Shown here piece after piece: positions 7,935 through 19,614 of a stretch of DNA of 39,056 bases (the first letter of the stretch is position 1; the number at the start of each line of letters is the position of its first letter). Source of the stretch: Spirogloea muscicola (lineage: Eukaryota > Streptophyta > Zygnematophyceae > Spirogloeales > Spirogloeaceae); assembly GCA_009602725.1 (NCBI GenBank), contig WELB01000160.1, positions 170,320 to 209,375 on the forward strand, given 5' to 3'. The translations under genes were made by a program, and so were the position numbers. A model generated the notes under the pieces. It did not search any database. It saw only the letters and a program-made list of their open reading frames with translations, and was not told where the DNA came from.

Positions 7935-9880
7935 CTATCAAGGAGAATGAAACTTGCGATCGTGAATCTACCAGCTGGCAGGAAAGCTTTTACTAGCAAA
8001 TGGATGTTCAAAGTTATACTGACGGGAGATGGGTCTGTGGATAGTAACAAAGCATGTCTTGTGGCTAAGGCTGTGCTTTGAAAGGTGGTGTAGAATAAAA
8101 CGGAATGTTTTCTCCTGTCGTCAAGAACAGTGCAGTGAGGAGCTTGCTAGCCATGGCTGCAACATATGACTTGGAAATGAGCAGATGGATGTCTCTACAG
8201 CTTTTCTGAATGGAGAGTCAGAGGAATCTACAAGCAGCACCTGCAAATTTATGAAGTGAAAGGCATGAAGCATACGGTTTGCAAGATAGCACTGTATGGT
8301 CTTGAACAGGCGCCCAGGGCTTGGTATGCACAAAGTCTATCTACTGAGCCAAGGCTTCGAGAGATATCTGAGGTTGATCACAGTGTGATGTGATTGAGCA
8401 ACCTGCTTTAGTGATACTGGCACTGTATGTTGATGATCTAATATAACTGGGAGACACAGCTATTGAAGTGAAAATGTAAGGCAAGAGCTGAGCAGTAGAT
8501 CCAAGGAGACGGATCTTGGGCCCTTGGAGTAATTTTAGGTGTTAAAGTAAAGAGAAATAGAAGCGGAAGAATAAAGATTGAAGTTGTCAGAACTCATAAC
8601 TGAAATTTGAACAGATTAAATATGCAAGACTGCGACCTTGTCTCTCCTCCACAGGATACATAATAACTTTGAGCAAAATTAAGGAAGCAAAGAATAAAGA
8701 CAGACAACAGATGACACAGGTTCCTTGCGGGGAGGCAGTGGGATGTTTGATGTACGTGGCTGTTGGCAGCGCGTCCAGATGCAGCAGTAGCAGTGGGAGT
8801 GGTTGCTCTAAACTTTGTACAAAGTCTTGGTTGGAAATACTGGCAAGCCGTGAAGAGAATCATGAAATATTTGCAGGGAGCCAAGAAACTCTTGTCTGAC
8901 GATTACACATACGGGAGATAGATGTTGTAACGATTTTACATGGCTGGAAGTCAATGCAGCAGTAATGTATTGACAGATGCCCGGAGACTAGACACCTCAT
9001 CCGGCTGATAAATGATACGACTGTCAGTGCTGCAGGAAAGGCTTGACAGATGCCTGGAGACGGACATTTTCACCAGGCTGGGCAGCGTGGATTCAACCTA
9101 GAGCTGAGAGCGGCGCAACCCGGAGTCGTGACGCGCGAGACAGCATGGTGCTGGCGCTGGAACAGCGACGGGAGGCGGCAGCGCTGTAGACTCCCTTGAC
9201 GGCGTTTTTAGCCATTAGTGTTGACGGGAACGATAGACGGCTCACGATAGCCTGTGGGTAGTGACCCCCATTCCAATGCCTCCCCGCTTTCCCTTGCGCC
9301 GCCGGCAGCCCGGGCTTGGCGATCTTGATTTACAGCTTTCACTACAGATGTGATGAAGAGGCAGGAAGTATGGGTGACAGAAGGTGGGTGACAGATTATT
9401 TTGTTTGAGCTGGGTGGAGGAGCAGCCAGTTGGACCAGTAGGAAACAGCAGACTGTGGCGACTTCAACTATTGAAGCAGAGTACATGGCAAGGACTGCCG
9501 CAGCAAAGAAAGTGCTCGCCCATTGAGGATAGGGGCTGGAAAAGCCAACCCAAAAAAGAATGAACAGGGTATGAGAAGGGGGCCAGGGGAAGCGCTAAGA
9601 AAAACATGCACACAAAGAAACAAAGCAGCAAAGGAAGCAACCTGGCTGAGGAGACTACTTCAAGAATGTGGATTTCTTTCTTCGTCAGTGCAACCACTTG
9701 ATGAAGTGACTGTCAAGGTAGTCATTACCTTGACAGCATCCCATCTTTCATGCTCGTACTAAGCAGTACTGTATGCAACAGATATGACTGCAGATTTCTG
9801 ACCAAGGGCTTGCCTAAATACAAGCATGATGGGTGTAGATGTTTACTAGGTCTGGCTTATTCCCCACATTAAGTGCGAGT
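7935..9880 (+). pseudogene. degenerate Ty1/copia RT and RNase H region
   Basis: The plus strand carries, in correct order but several frames, these copia landmarks: NLPAGRKAFTSKWMFKV (7963-8025), MDVSTAFLNGE (8184-8220), ALYGLEQAPRAWY (8289-8327), the YVDD box (8426-8437), VPCGEAVGCLMYVAVG (8720-8765), WQAVKRIMKYLQGAKK (8843-8893), SWTSRKQQTVATSTIEAEYM (about 9428-9488) and LTKGLPKYKH (about 9798-9830). Stops and frameshifts are frequent, so it is inactive. About 300 bp of GC-rich sequence at 9060-9390 has no copia similarity and probably entered later. A LINE tail interrupts the RNase H at 9509-9624. No LTR was identified. Confidence 0.88.
9500..9633 (-). mobile_element. 5'-truncated LINE tail inserted in copia RNase H, with 9-bp TSD
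   Basis: The insert (9509-9624) is the reverse complement of the LINE 3' tail: CTCGCCCATTGAGGATAGG, the hairpin at 9532-9551, then GAAGGGGGCCAGGGGAAGCG and the A-rich CACACAAAGAAACAAAG. It is flanked by the direct repeat GCAGCAAAG at 9500-9508 and 9625-9633. The copia RNase H frame before the insert (ending at the alanine-lysine codons) continues in the same frame after it (ATWLRRLLQECGF). Part of the repeat could also be element sequence, since other copies read AAAGCAGCT at this point. Confidence 0.9.
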
Positions 9881-10072
9881 GTCGAATGTGATAATTGGTA
9901 AACCAGCAATCGAGCTGGGAGCATCATCTTTTCTGAAAGGGCCGGACGGCGGCAAAAAGCAGGATGTGAAAAGCAAGCCCAAAACCCGAAAAAACAAGGT
10001 ACGAAGGGGCCGTAATGCGCTGCAACAGATAAGTAAGCAAGTACCATGTAAGATACTAATAGTGACCTCTAG

Positions 10073-10400
10073 TTAGCAGCCGCAAGTCAGAAAGACTAGC
10101 CGCCGGAAAGCAGTACCCTTGACGAAAGCCAGAGGCGGCAGTTTGAGCACGGCCAGCACAGGGCCAGCTCCAAGGGACTGTACAAGGTCTGAACTGGAGA
10201 GAAGGCGCGCAGTGGGCATGAAACTCTCCATGATGGCCATTGCCTTAGAGTAAAGGTACTGTTTCATCTTGTTTAAAGAAGTGAGCTCTTCCATACGGGG
10301 CGGGGGCTGTGAATGGCCAGCCCAGAACAAGGTCCAGAGGGCCGAAAGGGGCAAAAAGCGCACAGCTATGCAAGAGACTACAGCGAATGGGACTTCGTAA
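10073..10400 (-). pseudogene. LINE C-terminal remnant and tails
   Basis: The minus strand ends FRRLVFLTCGC-stop at 10073, a decayed form of the LLTRGY terminus. Upstream, a second-type tail (TTCTGGGCTGGCCATTCACAGCCCC, about 10298-10325) is read on the same strand. At about 10390-10415 the minus strand again encodes WLLTRE, a third worn terminus. No intact frame remains. Confidence 0.6.
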
Positions 10401-10415
10401 CTCCCGAGTCAGCAG

Positions 10416-11314
10416 CCATTGGGCCTTTATTTACATTTGGTTGGTCACAGCCATAGCCTTACTTTGATGAGCGTTGGTTTCTTTGAAGCATGCACTGTGT
10501 CAGAAGAAAGAGATAAGGAAAACGATTGATGCTCCAAAGGTTGCTATGAAAGTTGAGAGCCTCTCCAGTGAGTGAGAGCGTTTCTCAAGAGGGGGCGCCG
10601 GCCCCTAAGATGAGCAGCCGCATGTCTTGCAAAGGCAGAAGCAGCTCTTCTCTACTGGGCGATGGTCGTGAAAGGCCAGCCCAAGAAGGAGCAAACAAGG
10701 AAGCTGCAACTGGCAGCCAGCACAAAATGACCATGCAACGGTCTTGGGACTTGATAGAGTGTCTCATTGCACCACATCGCTGGCAGCTTAGACCCTGGTG
10801 AGCAGATGCTGAGCAATGGCTTCATGAGGAGCTGAATCTTGTAGTGGGAACAGCAGGCATAGCAGTGGTTACGCGCGTCACACATGGTTGTAACTTTATT
10901 GCGCCCAACATGTAACTGCAGGAGAGCAGGTTGCATGATGTTGCCGAAATTAGACACAGATTCTGACATATTCCTCTTGGCAGAATAAGGGAAGCTATGC
11001 AAACACCTGGATCGTCTCCGAACAGTATGTACAAAGATACTTGTGCCAGTACACAACGCAGTGCAACAATGATGCGTGACGCAATGGATCTCCTGTACTT
11101 TATGTCAAGCTAGATGACGACGATGTAGTAGATGACACTACATTGTCCGTGGAGTCTGTACTGCATGACTAAGTCTGATGGGCCTAAAGCTTCACAAGTG
11201 AAGTAGATAGAGGAGCTGTGGGTTCATATATAAACTAGGTGGTTGACGAGCTATCAGTTGAGCTTCTAAAGTAGCTGAAATGCATGACAAATTGCTTAAC
11301 TCACACCTCATGCT
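10416..11314. other. intergenic, mostly unassigned
   Basis: Apart from a minus-strand second-type tail near 10665-10690 (GGGCTGGCCTTTCACG), nothing was recognised. The right end, from about 11200 to 11314, is the 3' flank of the minus-strand coiled-coil gene. Short open frames around 10650-11050 have no visible family features. Confidence 0.55.
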
Positions 11315-14300
11315 CTACGCAAACGCAAGGCCTTGATCCATGTCCTTATCAAAGTTGACATCCTCCAACAACTTTGTCGTCAAGCGATTGAGACCGTCCA
11401 TGGCATTCTTGGCGAGCTCCATCGCTGCATCTTTCTCAGCAAGCTTCTCCTTGAGCTCCTGCAACACCGGGCTTTAGTCAGATATTGACAAGTATGTGGA
11501 TGTTGTGTAAGGGTTACCGTCTTTGATTCATCAATTACAATACAGGGTTGGCATGATGGGTCAAGCTAGATTTGGCGAGGCTGAGCAGCTTAAGCAATGT
11601 CAACAGTCCAACATTACTCAAGTAGACTTCCAACAATCTCATGCGTGCTATGAGAGATGGAGGTCAGTCTACCTGTACTTTTGCAAGCTCCAAAGTGGCA
11701 ACAACCTCTTCAGGGGCTGGAAGAGGCGCCATGTTGAATTGTATAGCTCCTTTTGAAGTGGAAGAGTCAGCTGAGACGAGCGGTGAACTCAATGTCAGTA
11801 GAGGTGCAACAGCTGTGTCACTGACTACAATGCCAATACGTTCATCAAACTTTGTAATAACAAGGCCCTACTTCTTGCGTCAACCCTGCTGTCTTATGCT
11901 GCTTTCGGAGCCTCTCCAATGTCCAAGCTGCAGTAGACTTACAGATACAGCATAACAAGCATATGCGAACACATCAGCACCAAGCTTACCAGATTCAAGG
12001 ACACTGCAAGTGCCATCAGCCTTGCATTCTTCCATCAGCTCCTGCGAGAGCTCTGCGAGACCTCTCAATGCGCAAAGGGCAGTGTCTACCTCCAGCTTCG
12101 CTACCTCAAGTTCCAGCTGGAAGGTGAAAGAAGTCCAAGTTAATGCCTCCTCTGGCGCCTGTGAAACTATTGCTCATCGTGTGTCTAATGAGAGATCAGA
12201 ACCGCCTCAAGATGTACCTCCCATCTCTCCAATAGAAGGACTGCAGCAAATCCACTCAGGTAAGTAGATGACGTGCAGCAATGAGAGTGCGTCTCTTTAC
12301 ATGTCAGGCAGTAAAGAAGCACCTGTTCTACAGCAGCCTCTCCACTTGATCTAGAGGCTGCCAAGCCAGGTTTACTGGCCTTAAGCCTGACCAATCCCTT
12401 GGCCTCCTCAACAACCTCACTTCGCAACTTCTTCAGATCCCCTTCCCGCAGTTGCCATTTGTCCAGCATCTGCCTTAGCTCCTCCTCCTTATGTGCCAAA
12501 GCTTGCCGTGCAGCTGCAAGTGTGTGCACCAAGTATGCTGCAAATGAGCACTTGTGTCCAACCCAGCTCAATACAAAAGCTCACAAGCTATGAAGAAGAA
12601 ATGGTGCAGCCTGATGAGCTGGCGACCTGCTAACTCCACATCTTTGTCCTGCAGGCACTCTCTGAGTGTGTCCAGCTCAGCTTCAAGGTGGTGCACCTTC
12701 CAGGTACCAGCAGCCTCTCTCTCCTGCAACCCAGCTAGCAAGTGAGCAACATCAGGCGACCCTCATACATTCGAGTGAATGATTCACCAACAAGAAACCT
12801 GAACAGTGCAGCTGAGAATCCTTTTACTGGGAGCCAAGGGACTCACTTCCAGACGCTGCAGCTCAACCTCCCGCTCTATGATTGTCCGGTTGGCTGCAAA
12901 GATGGTGTGATTTGCTTGCAAGAGCACGGAACTCTCATCTAAGAAGGTAGGCTTCTCCGTGGTGACTGACTCCACCAGTGCCTGTCAAGACGATCAACCA
13001 CATCAATAAGACAGAGGCCTGCAACTCCTTCAACATATACTCAGCAATACAATCAGCAAAAGCCTCCAAATTCCACTGATCACCCTTGCATTGACCTTTT
13101 GCGAGTGAAGAAGTACGCTGACCTTGGAGAGGGCAGCAATCTGCTGCACCACAGACTCGGCCTCCTGCCGCTGCACCGTGCTTGTGTCCAGGTCTGAACG
13201 CATGACAGATAGTTGCTCGTCCTTGACTTGCAAGAGCTTCGTTGCCTGTGCAAGCTGTTCGTCCTTGGCCGCCAACCTGCCCTTCACAGCTGTGAGCTCC
13301 CTAAGCAGGCCCTCACGCGACCTATTTGATGCCTGCATGTAAAGAAGTTGCTCATGAGTTGTGAATCTGGGAGGAGGCTAAGCAGCCAACTCCAAGATGC
13401 AAATAAGCAGCACCAATAGCTGGCAATATATAGTAGTGGCATGATTGTCATCCCTTAGCACCTCAACTCTGTGGCAGACATGATATGATCATGCAGACCA
13501 TTACAGAAGTGCTTATGGACTATCCAAGCCCTTGTTATCCAGTAATATCATGAAACAAGTAACAAGGGATTGAGGAGGCAGATATACACAATACCTTCAG
13601 CTCAATTGTCATGTCACCAAGTGCCAGCTGCGCCTGCGAGAAATCTGACTTGATCTGCTGTAACTCCAGCTTGGAACTGATCAGCTCTGCCTCTCGAAGT
13701 TGCAAGGCTAGCTGAGCATCAGAGAGCACAGCCTCACGTTGCCTAAACTCCCGCTTGAGGCCATTGACTGCTGCCGTGGCTTGTTTGTGCAGAGCCCGCT
13801 CCTTCATCAATGCCTCATGCAAGCGCTCAACTTCCGCATGCTCGTCTTGCAGCTCCTTCTCAAGCCTTGCAAGCTTCACTTGCAGCTTGCGTGTCTGCAA
13901 TGCACATTCGCATCATGCTATGTTTGCATATTACATTCAAATTCAATCTTGGCACGAAACATACTCATCAGCAGGAGCAACATACCAGTAGAACTAAGAG
14001 TTCGTTAGTAGGTACTGGTCATGCTCCGAGGCATGCCACTTGACACTGAGCTGAAAAGATTGGAGAAGTAAGAGACCTAGCCAGGAGGTTGCAGATGCAG
14101 TAGGTGCAAGTAGCTGCTGCATCGATGATCTCCTAGCAAGTCGAGTTACCTGGTCTTTTTCCCACTGAATCTCTCGCCGTACTTGAGCCAAAGTGCTCTC
14201 CTGAGCTTTTAGTGCTGCTTTCTGCTCCTTCAAGTCCTTCCCCCTTGACAGCAACTGGTCCTTCAGGTTCTCCACCTCCTTACGAAAGTTCAGGGTTGCC

Positions 14301-15791
14301 ACCTGCGCCCAATCAGGAAAGGACTGTCACTACCAGGGCTGTGCCTCAAGCCTCAGGCATCAAAACTTTGTGGAATTCCCACTTGTGTACTTTCACTTGT
14401 GCTGGTAACTAACTGCTGTGATGTGTGGATGTGCACACCTCTTGTACATATACTTTGAGAGGCGCGATCTGTCCTAATGATAAGACAAAGAAACTATGCA
14501 TCTGTACCTCTTTCGTCGACCTGGTCTGGAAGGGCTTTCATACCTGCGAGGTCTGCAGTTCAGTCTGCACATCAGCTAAGAGTAGCTTGACATTTCTCAG
14601 CTCCTGCTCTGCTAGGGACTTGCTGCTCTTTGCCGCAAGCATATCATGCTCAACAGCCTGGAGCTCGTCCTGAGCTTGTAATGAAGCTGATAACTGCTTC
14701 TCAAGCTCAGCCTCCGTCTGCTGCAGTAGTCTCTGTTTGGCCTGCAATTCAATCTTCATATGCTGCAACTCTTCCTCTTTCATCTGGGCCAGTCCAAGTA
14801 CAATGATCAATGTGTTTCTGAGACAGGCTCCTGGCAGACTAGCACAGATCCTTAACCAACATCCAAATGCTTATTGACAAGGTTAACCAACAAGCTGACT
14901 AAGCACTTGATCACCGAATACTCCTGACAATTGATGAGGAAAAGACTCCTCAAGTCAGCTGGCAAGACGCTAGCTCTCTTGAAAGCATGTAGCAGCATGC
15001 TTACGCCATGACGCATGACAGCTGACACAAACATGGAAGCCCAATCATCCTGTTGGCAGCAATTTTAAATTGAGCACATCCCAAGGTCCTAGCTGTCTTG
15101 TACTACCAGACATGCACTAGTCCAGACACTTGGACCCCCTCGCCAAAAAGCTTACCTTGAGCGTCGCTATGAGCATTTGAAGCTCTCTGCTCTGCTTCGC
15201 CTCCTTGCCAAAGCCTGTGCGCACTGTGGTCTCCTTGACATGTAGGGCAGCTGCTGCTCTGGAGACATGATCACTCCTCTCTAGCAGCAGAGCGTTGACC
15301 TGCTGCATCTCCTCCTCCTTCTCGGCAAGCCTCCCTTGCTGCGCCCGCAGCTCCGCCTCCTTCTCCTGGAGGGCAAGCTTCTCCTTGCTCACGGCCTCCT
15401 CTTGCAGAGACAGCGTCCTCCTGTCCTGCTCTATGCCAGCGAGCTGAGCCTCCTGGTTGGTCTGCACCTGCGCCAGGTGCTCCTCGCGCTCGGCCAGGAC
15501 GGCCTGGGCTGTCAGCAGCTCCTCCTGGTCCCTCTTGCAACTCAGCTCCGCTGCCATGAGCTCGTCCTCCTTGGACCTCAGCGCAACGAGCGCCGCCTTG
15601 AGGTCAACCTCCAGCGCATGTACAGCGCTCTCCAGAGCAGTCTCGTCTGCATACTGAGGGTCGACCTTGCGCTCCTCGTGCCTCTGGGCCTGCATGAACA
15701 GCCGCTCTAGCGCAAGCCGGGCATTGTCAACGGGACCGTTGCCGCCACTGCTGCTGCTGCTGCTGCTGCTGCTGCTACTACTGTTGCTCAT
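11315..15791 (-). CDS. long coiled-coil protein, eleven exons
   Basis: Not recognised as a named family. Exons on the minus strand: 15791-15156, 14783-14544, 14302-14150, 13894-13595, 13332-13123, 12981-12847, 12723-12627, 12513-12323, 12116-11943, 11867-11673 and 11458-11315. All introns are GT-AG and all joins keep the frame, giving about 824 residues. The start is the first ATG after an in-frame stop at 15957, and it is followed by twelve serines and GGNGP. Residues from about 30 to 660 are heptad-rich (LxxKExEL, AxKDEQLAQATKLLQVKDEQ), so a long coiled coil is expected. The C-terminal part changes character: KLGADVFAYACYAVS, then GLVITKFDERIGIVVSD, then a final helix ending DMDQGLAFA. No transmembrane segment is obvious. 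It could be a structural or tethering protein; function is unknown. An alternative upstream exon cannot be excluded. Confidence 0.85.
15749..15781. repeat. CTG/CAG triplet run encoding poly-serine
   Basis: A run of CTG triplets followed by CTACTACTG on the plus strand encodes about twelve serines (AGC/AGT) on the minus strand, right after the start codon of the coiled-coil gene. It is likely polymorphic in length. Confidence 0.9.
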
Positions 15792-15956
15792 TCCGCTGGA
15801 CTTGTCCAGGATGGCGGAGATGCCAAGACGGCAACTCTTGACGTACGGAGGCGCAGCGTGTCCCCTCTGCCTCTGGACAGAAGTGGGACGCCTCCATCTC
15901 AACGCAGCAGTCTTGCGGAAGACAGCCTGAGCAAAGACGCGACACTGGTGATGCAG

Positions 15957-16454
15957 TCAGCCCGGTGGAGCCACGGCGTGTCCTCCAGCAGCTGGCCATG
16001 ACATCGGCATCATGTAGAGCCACCATGCAGCCGAACATGCGGCTGGCAAGCTCACATTACTAGGGGGGAAGCTGGCCGCGGAGGCGCTCAGGACGCGCCG
16101 CGGGGCCACTGCCCGCGGCGCGGCGGCGGCCGGGCCGGGCGGCCTGCAGGCGCCNNNNNNNNNNNNNNNNNNNNNNNNNNNNNNNNNNNNNNNNNNNNNN
16201 NNNNNNNNNNNNNNNNNNNNNNNNNNNNNNNNNNNNNNNNNNNNNNNNNNNNNNNNNNNNNNNNNNNNNNNNNNNNNNNNNNNNNNNNNNNNNNGGCGCC
16301 GGGGCGGCGACGGCGGCGGCGGCAGCCGGCGGCGGCGGCGGCGACGAGGGGACGTGGCCGCGGGGCCCCACGCGAACACTGCTGGATATGAGTGAAGTGA
16401 TATGGCCCACGGCACATTGCCCCATGATACTCCTGACGGCGACGGGACGCTTGG
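15957..16454. other. GC-rich region with 140-base assembly gap
   Basis: Positions 16155-16294 are N. Both flanks are very GC-rich, GGCGCC touches the gap on the right, and CGG-type triplets follow at 16305-16345. The gap lies upstream of the minus-strand coiled-coil gene, so part of its promoter or 5' exon may be missing. Long open frames here are an effect of GC content. Confidence 0.9.
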
Positions 16455-16835
16455 TTGGCCTGGGACACGATAACAACGTCCGTTGCGACGGGGGCACCCC
16501 GCCCGCGGCTACGCCAGGGTGAGGCTGGGCGGCGCACCACGTGGCGGTCAGACAAGGGCCGCCCCGCTCTTTTGGTTTGGCCACGTGTCGCCTCTTGCGA
16601 GGTCGACAGCGAAGTCCTGTCTTCGCAAACCGGCCACGCCGCCCCTCCCCGTCCCCGCAACCGTCGGTGGCTTAACGGTAGTTGTCGGGCAGAGGCGGAG
16701 CTGCCGTTATCTTTGAGATCGGATCTGAGGCTCCTCACTCGTACTTATTGAGTGATCCATCCTCCCCCTGTTTTACCATTGCATCCTCAGGCCCCTTTGG
16801 GCTGGCTTGTCCAGCCCCTATCCTCAATGGGCGAG
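16455..16835 (+). mobile_element. LINE 3'-end remnant
   Basis: The plus strand ends SLRSDLRLLTRTY-stop at 16751, a variant of the common terminus. A short 3' UTR follows, with the hairpin GGGCTGG-CTTGT-CCAGCCC at 16799-16817 and the CTATCCTCAATGGGCGAGC tail. The coding part upstream (16455-16690) is too diverged to assign. Confidence 0.65.
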
Positions 16836-16879
16836 CCCTTTCAATTTGTAGCTGCTCACCGCTCTTAGGCCCCTCTGAA

Positions 16880-17095
16880 CCTTTGTGAATTCTTTTTGGG
16901 CTGGCTTTTCGCAGCCCTTGCCCCCATTGGGAGTGCCACTTCTTCTTTGAGAGTAGGACTCTCCCAAAAGAGGGGGCGATAGCTGTGATTTGCCGGCCCA
17001 GATGGTAGACTGAATATATTTCAAAGGGGCCAGGAAGGCGCTAAAGCCCACAGCTCAAGTGGACACTGGGTGCTCAGAACCCCTACTGAGCAGGG
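16880..17095. repeat. tail-to-tail inverted pair of LINE termini
   Basis: A plus-strand tail (hairpin about 16898-16917, then CCCCCATTGGGAGTGCCACT) meets a minus-strand tail at about 16970. The minus tail reads CTCTTTTGGGAGAGTCC after GGGCCGGCAAATCACAGC, and farther back ALLSRGF-stop at about 17073-17095. The two tails share the GGGAG(A/T) end. Confidence 0.65.
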
Positions 17096-17137
17096 CAGCA
17101 AAGACTAGTGCCCTGGTAGCCGGTACAACTATATAGG

Positions 17138-17640
17138 TCAACGAGAACAACCGAGCGTCCATTCACGGAAGTCACGGAGAGTAGTTTCGAGTTCTCTGCG
17201 CCGCTGATGCCGACTCATTGCCGGCCTCAGTGCAGAAGGGGCACTTAGACAGCAGCAACGGATTGGTCTAAGAAAATCGGCGGCCTGAAGCACAACTCTA
17301 CGAGAGTCGCCAAGCTCAAGTCGCACACGGAACCTTCAGTCAGGCTTTCTCCTCATGATTCAAACATGCTCCCCTTGTGGGGCCTCACAACATTGACTGT
17401 GTTAAAAGAACCGCCATGGTGTACAAGCACATCCTACTTTGTACTGCCACTCAGGCAGGAAAACAGCAACTATTGTTGCAAATTGTCGCAGCTAAGTGCA
17501 CAGCTTCTTGACTAGAGGCACGCACAAGGAGCAGGACAGCAACTTGCACTTCCAGATGATGGAGAAGCTCCTCTGGCCAGCGACGTACAGATGTTGCATC
17601 AGTGGACCTTAGCTTTCTAACTGCAAAAGCAAGAAGAAAA
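17138..17640 (-). CDS. candidate unrecognised exons
   Basis: Two minus-strand open segments look like exons. One, at about 17620-17465, follows an acceptor-like CTTGCTTTTGCAG and reads VRKLRSTDATSVRRWPEELL then HHLEVQVAVLLLVRASSQEA. The other, at 17326-17138, reads RLELGDSRRVVLQAADFLRP and ends REWTLGCSR-stop. They may belong to one small gene or to the far 3' part of a gene, but the joining splice and a start codon were not found, and no family was recognised. They lie just downstream of the methyltransferase gene on the same strand. Confidence 0.35.
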
Positions 17641-17875
17641 ACATGCTCCTGCCTTCAGGAGATCTCTCAAGCCATCACAGTCAAGTGGCAGGAGCTCCTC
17701 GTAACCAGAAGAAGATAATGCAGATTGTAGATGAAGGCTGGGGTGATATGTTACTTTCATCAGCAAAAGCATCTATCAGTCACAGGATTCTCAAAGAAGT
17801 CGGCTGCAGGTCACACAACCTGCAGCCTTGTCAGGCACTCGGTCTAGCAGACATCAGTCCCCCAGAAGTACTCAC

Positions 17876-19614
17876 CTAGCCTTTCCGCAGAATCCAATGC
17901 TGATCGTCAGGCTCCACTATGAATCCATTCAACTTTGCAAACAGGTCCACAGCTCTTTGTACACCGCTGCCACAAAGTCGAGAGCAGATTGCTAAACGCA
18001 ATGATACCTAGCTTAATATTCACCTGGGCCCCCAACCACTGGACAGTCAATTGCAACTGATAGGTACCGCAGTCACATCATTGAAATTGCTGAGTACGGG
18101 GCAGAGGGCACATCTGGGCACAACTCACATGTTCCCTGTACTTCACGACATTGCTGACAATTTGCAGCACAAGAGGTCTGAAGATTGGAGTACATTACAC
18201 GAAACACACTATGCTCAGAGGATGTGTGTTAGAAGGCTCACTAGTTATCGGCCTGGTAAAAGTAGTCATGGCCAAACATGACGCCTCCAGGGCTCAAAAG
18301 CGGGAAAGCTGCATTTATATCAGTCCAGGCGGAGTGGAAGTCGTGGCCTGCATCAACCTCAATGAGGTCTGCACGGATGCCCCAGCCGCAAAATGATCCT
18401 AGAGCATGCGATGTGGAGAAAGGGACTGGCAGAATTACGTCCTGGTACCCAGCCTTTAGCACATTCTGCATGAACTGGTACAGCAGCATCGTCTGCAGCA
18501 ATGGCAAGTCTGTAAGGTTCATAATCACGTCATAGGCACCGTCAGAGTAACACAGGACTGAATATATCTTATCCACCATTGTCCCATGCATAATTCACCA
18601 ATGTCTTTGGCCCAGGGCTACGTGACACGTTTACATCCACTTGATTCAGTAGCACTGCAACAATGCGAGCCAGCTTGCACTTGACCGGATTGGCGGCCTT
18701 GCAAGCAGCTACCGCTGCTGACTAAAACGTGAGACCGTTCAGGGAGCCAGGTGACAAACCTGGCCATTGATCATCTTGATGTCCCGAAACCTTCCCTTAC
18801 CGGAGCTGCCGGCACGGATCACATGCAGCCCAACGATAGTGCCAACGTGAGAGGTCGAGTTTTGCCACGCAAGTGCTGCTTGCTAGTTTGGAGAGGGCTG
18901 CGGCACTCTGCGGCCGGAATGAGCAGCCGCACCTGAAGCCCAGCCAGCCGCGAAAGTCGTCGACACACAGGATTGTGGTCTGAAGACCGAGCTCCTTAGC
19001 CAATGCGGCCATATTTATGGCTGACGCGCCAAGGAAAGTGCCAATCTCCAGCACCAACCTGTCGCAGCACACGAGCAACGGACCTGACTGAGGCCGTCTC
19101 AAGAGTGATGGCAACCACGTGACCTGCTGACAGGTGTATACTGCCCACAGCCCGAGCTGCGAGCTTGCTGCACTCAACACAGCGCATGTGTGGAGGCGGA
19201 CCTGGGCTTGGTCTCAGCCATGAGCCGGCGGAAGACGTTGTTCTCGGAGCCCCAGCCCTTGACGCGCCTGTGGCGGAGGTGCTTGGCGGCCTCTGGCGGC
19301 GGGAAGCTGGAGAAGGGGCACTCGCCGTTGAACGTGGCGTCCAGGAGGAACTGCCAGACCTCGCCAGGCGTGGGGCCTGTGGCGTGGCACTTCCGCTGGA
19401 ACGTCACGAGGTCCACTGGGAGGGTCGCCATGGCGCTGGCGCCGCCAGAGATGGCAGGGGCCTGAAGCACGGCAGCCTTCGCGACCTCGCCAGAAGCGGA
19501 CCACTTGCCGAGCTTGAAGGCAACGGCTGCAGTGAGGAGGAAGGCGCAGACATGCGCCAGCGTCACGGGCCCCAGAATGGGCCCCAGGAAGCCACCGCCC
19601 TTCTGGAAGCCCAT
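17876..19614 (-). CDS. membrane-anchored class I methyltransferase (Methyltransf_24-like)
   Basis: Proposed S-adenosylmethionine-dependent methyltransferase; substrate unknown. Exons: 19614-19202, 19058-18933, 18617-18577, 18509-18242, 17966-17876. Together they encode 312 residues in frame. The start is the first ATG after an in-frame stop at 19861. Residues about 15-40 (GPILGPVTLAHVCAFLLTAA) form one likely membrane segment. The catalytic domain has motif I LVLEIGTFLGASAINMA across the first splice, then ILCVDDFRGW, LLYQFMQNV, DLIEVDAGHDFHSAW, PGGVMFGHDYF and the C-terminal GVQRAVDLFAKLNG to HWILRKG-stop. This order is typical of the Methyltransf_24 family. The 41-bp third exon was chosen because it restores phase; it is the weakest part of the model. 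Upstream, toward 20092, lies a CT-rich stretch that could be promoter or 5' UTR. Confidence 0.85.

Noticed and set aside
15336-15710. Leu-rich plus-strand frame of 124 codons
   Set aside because: Antisense shadow of the coiled-coil exon 15156-15791.
16669-16690. TGGCTTAACGGTAG resembling a pol III A box
   Set aside because: No B box or tRNA-like fold follows, and the site lies within a LINE remnant.
16060-16738. Long open frames spanning the N gap
   Set aside because: They exist only because N codons are not stops and the flanks are GC-rich.
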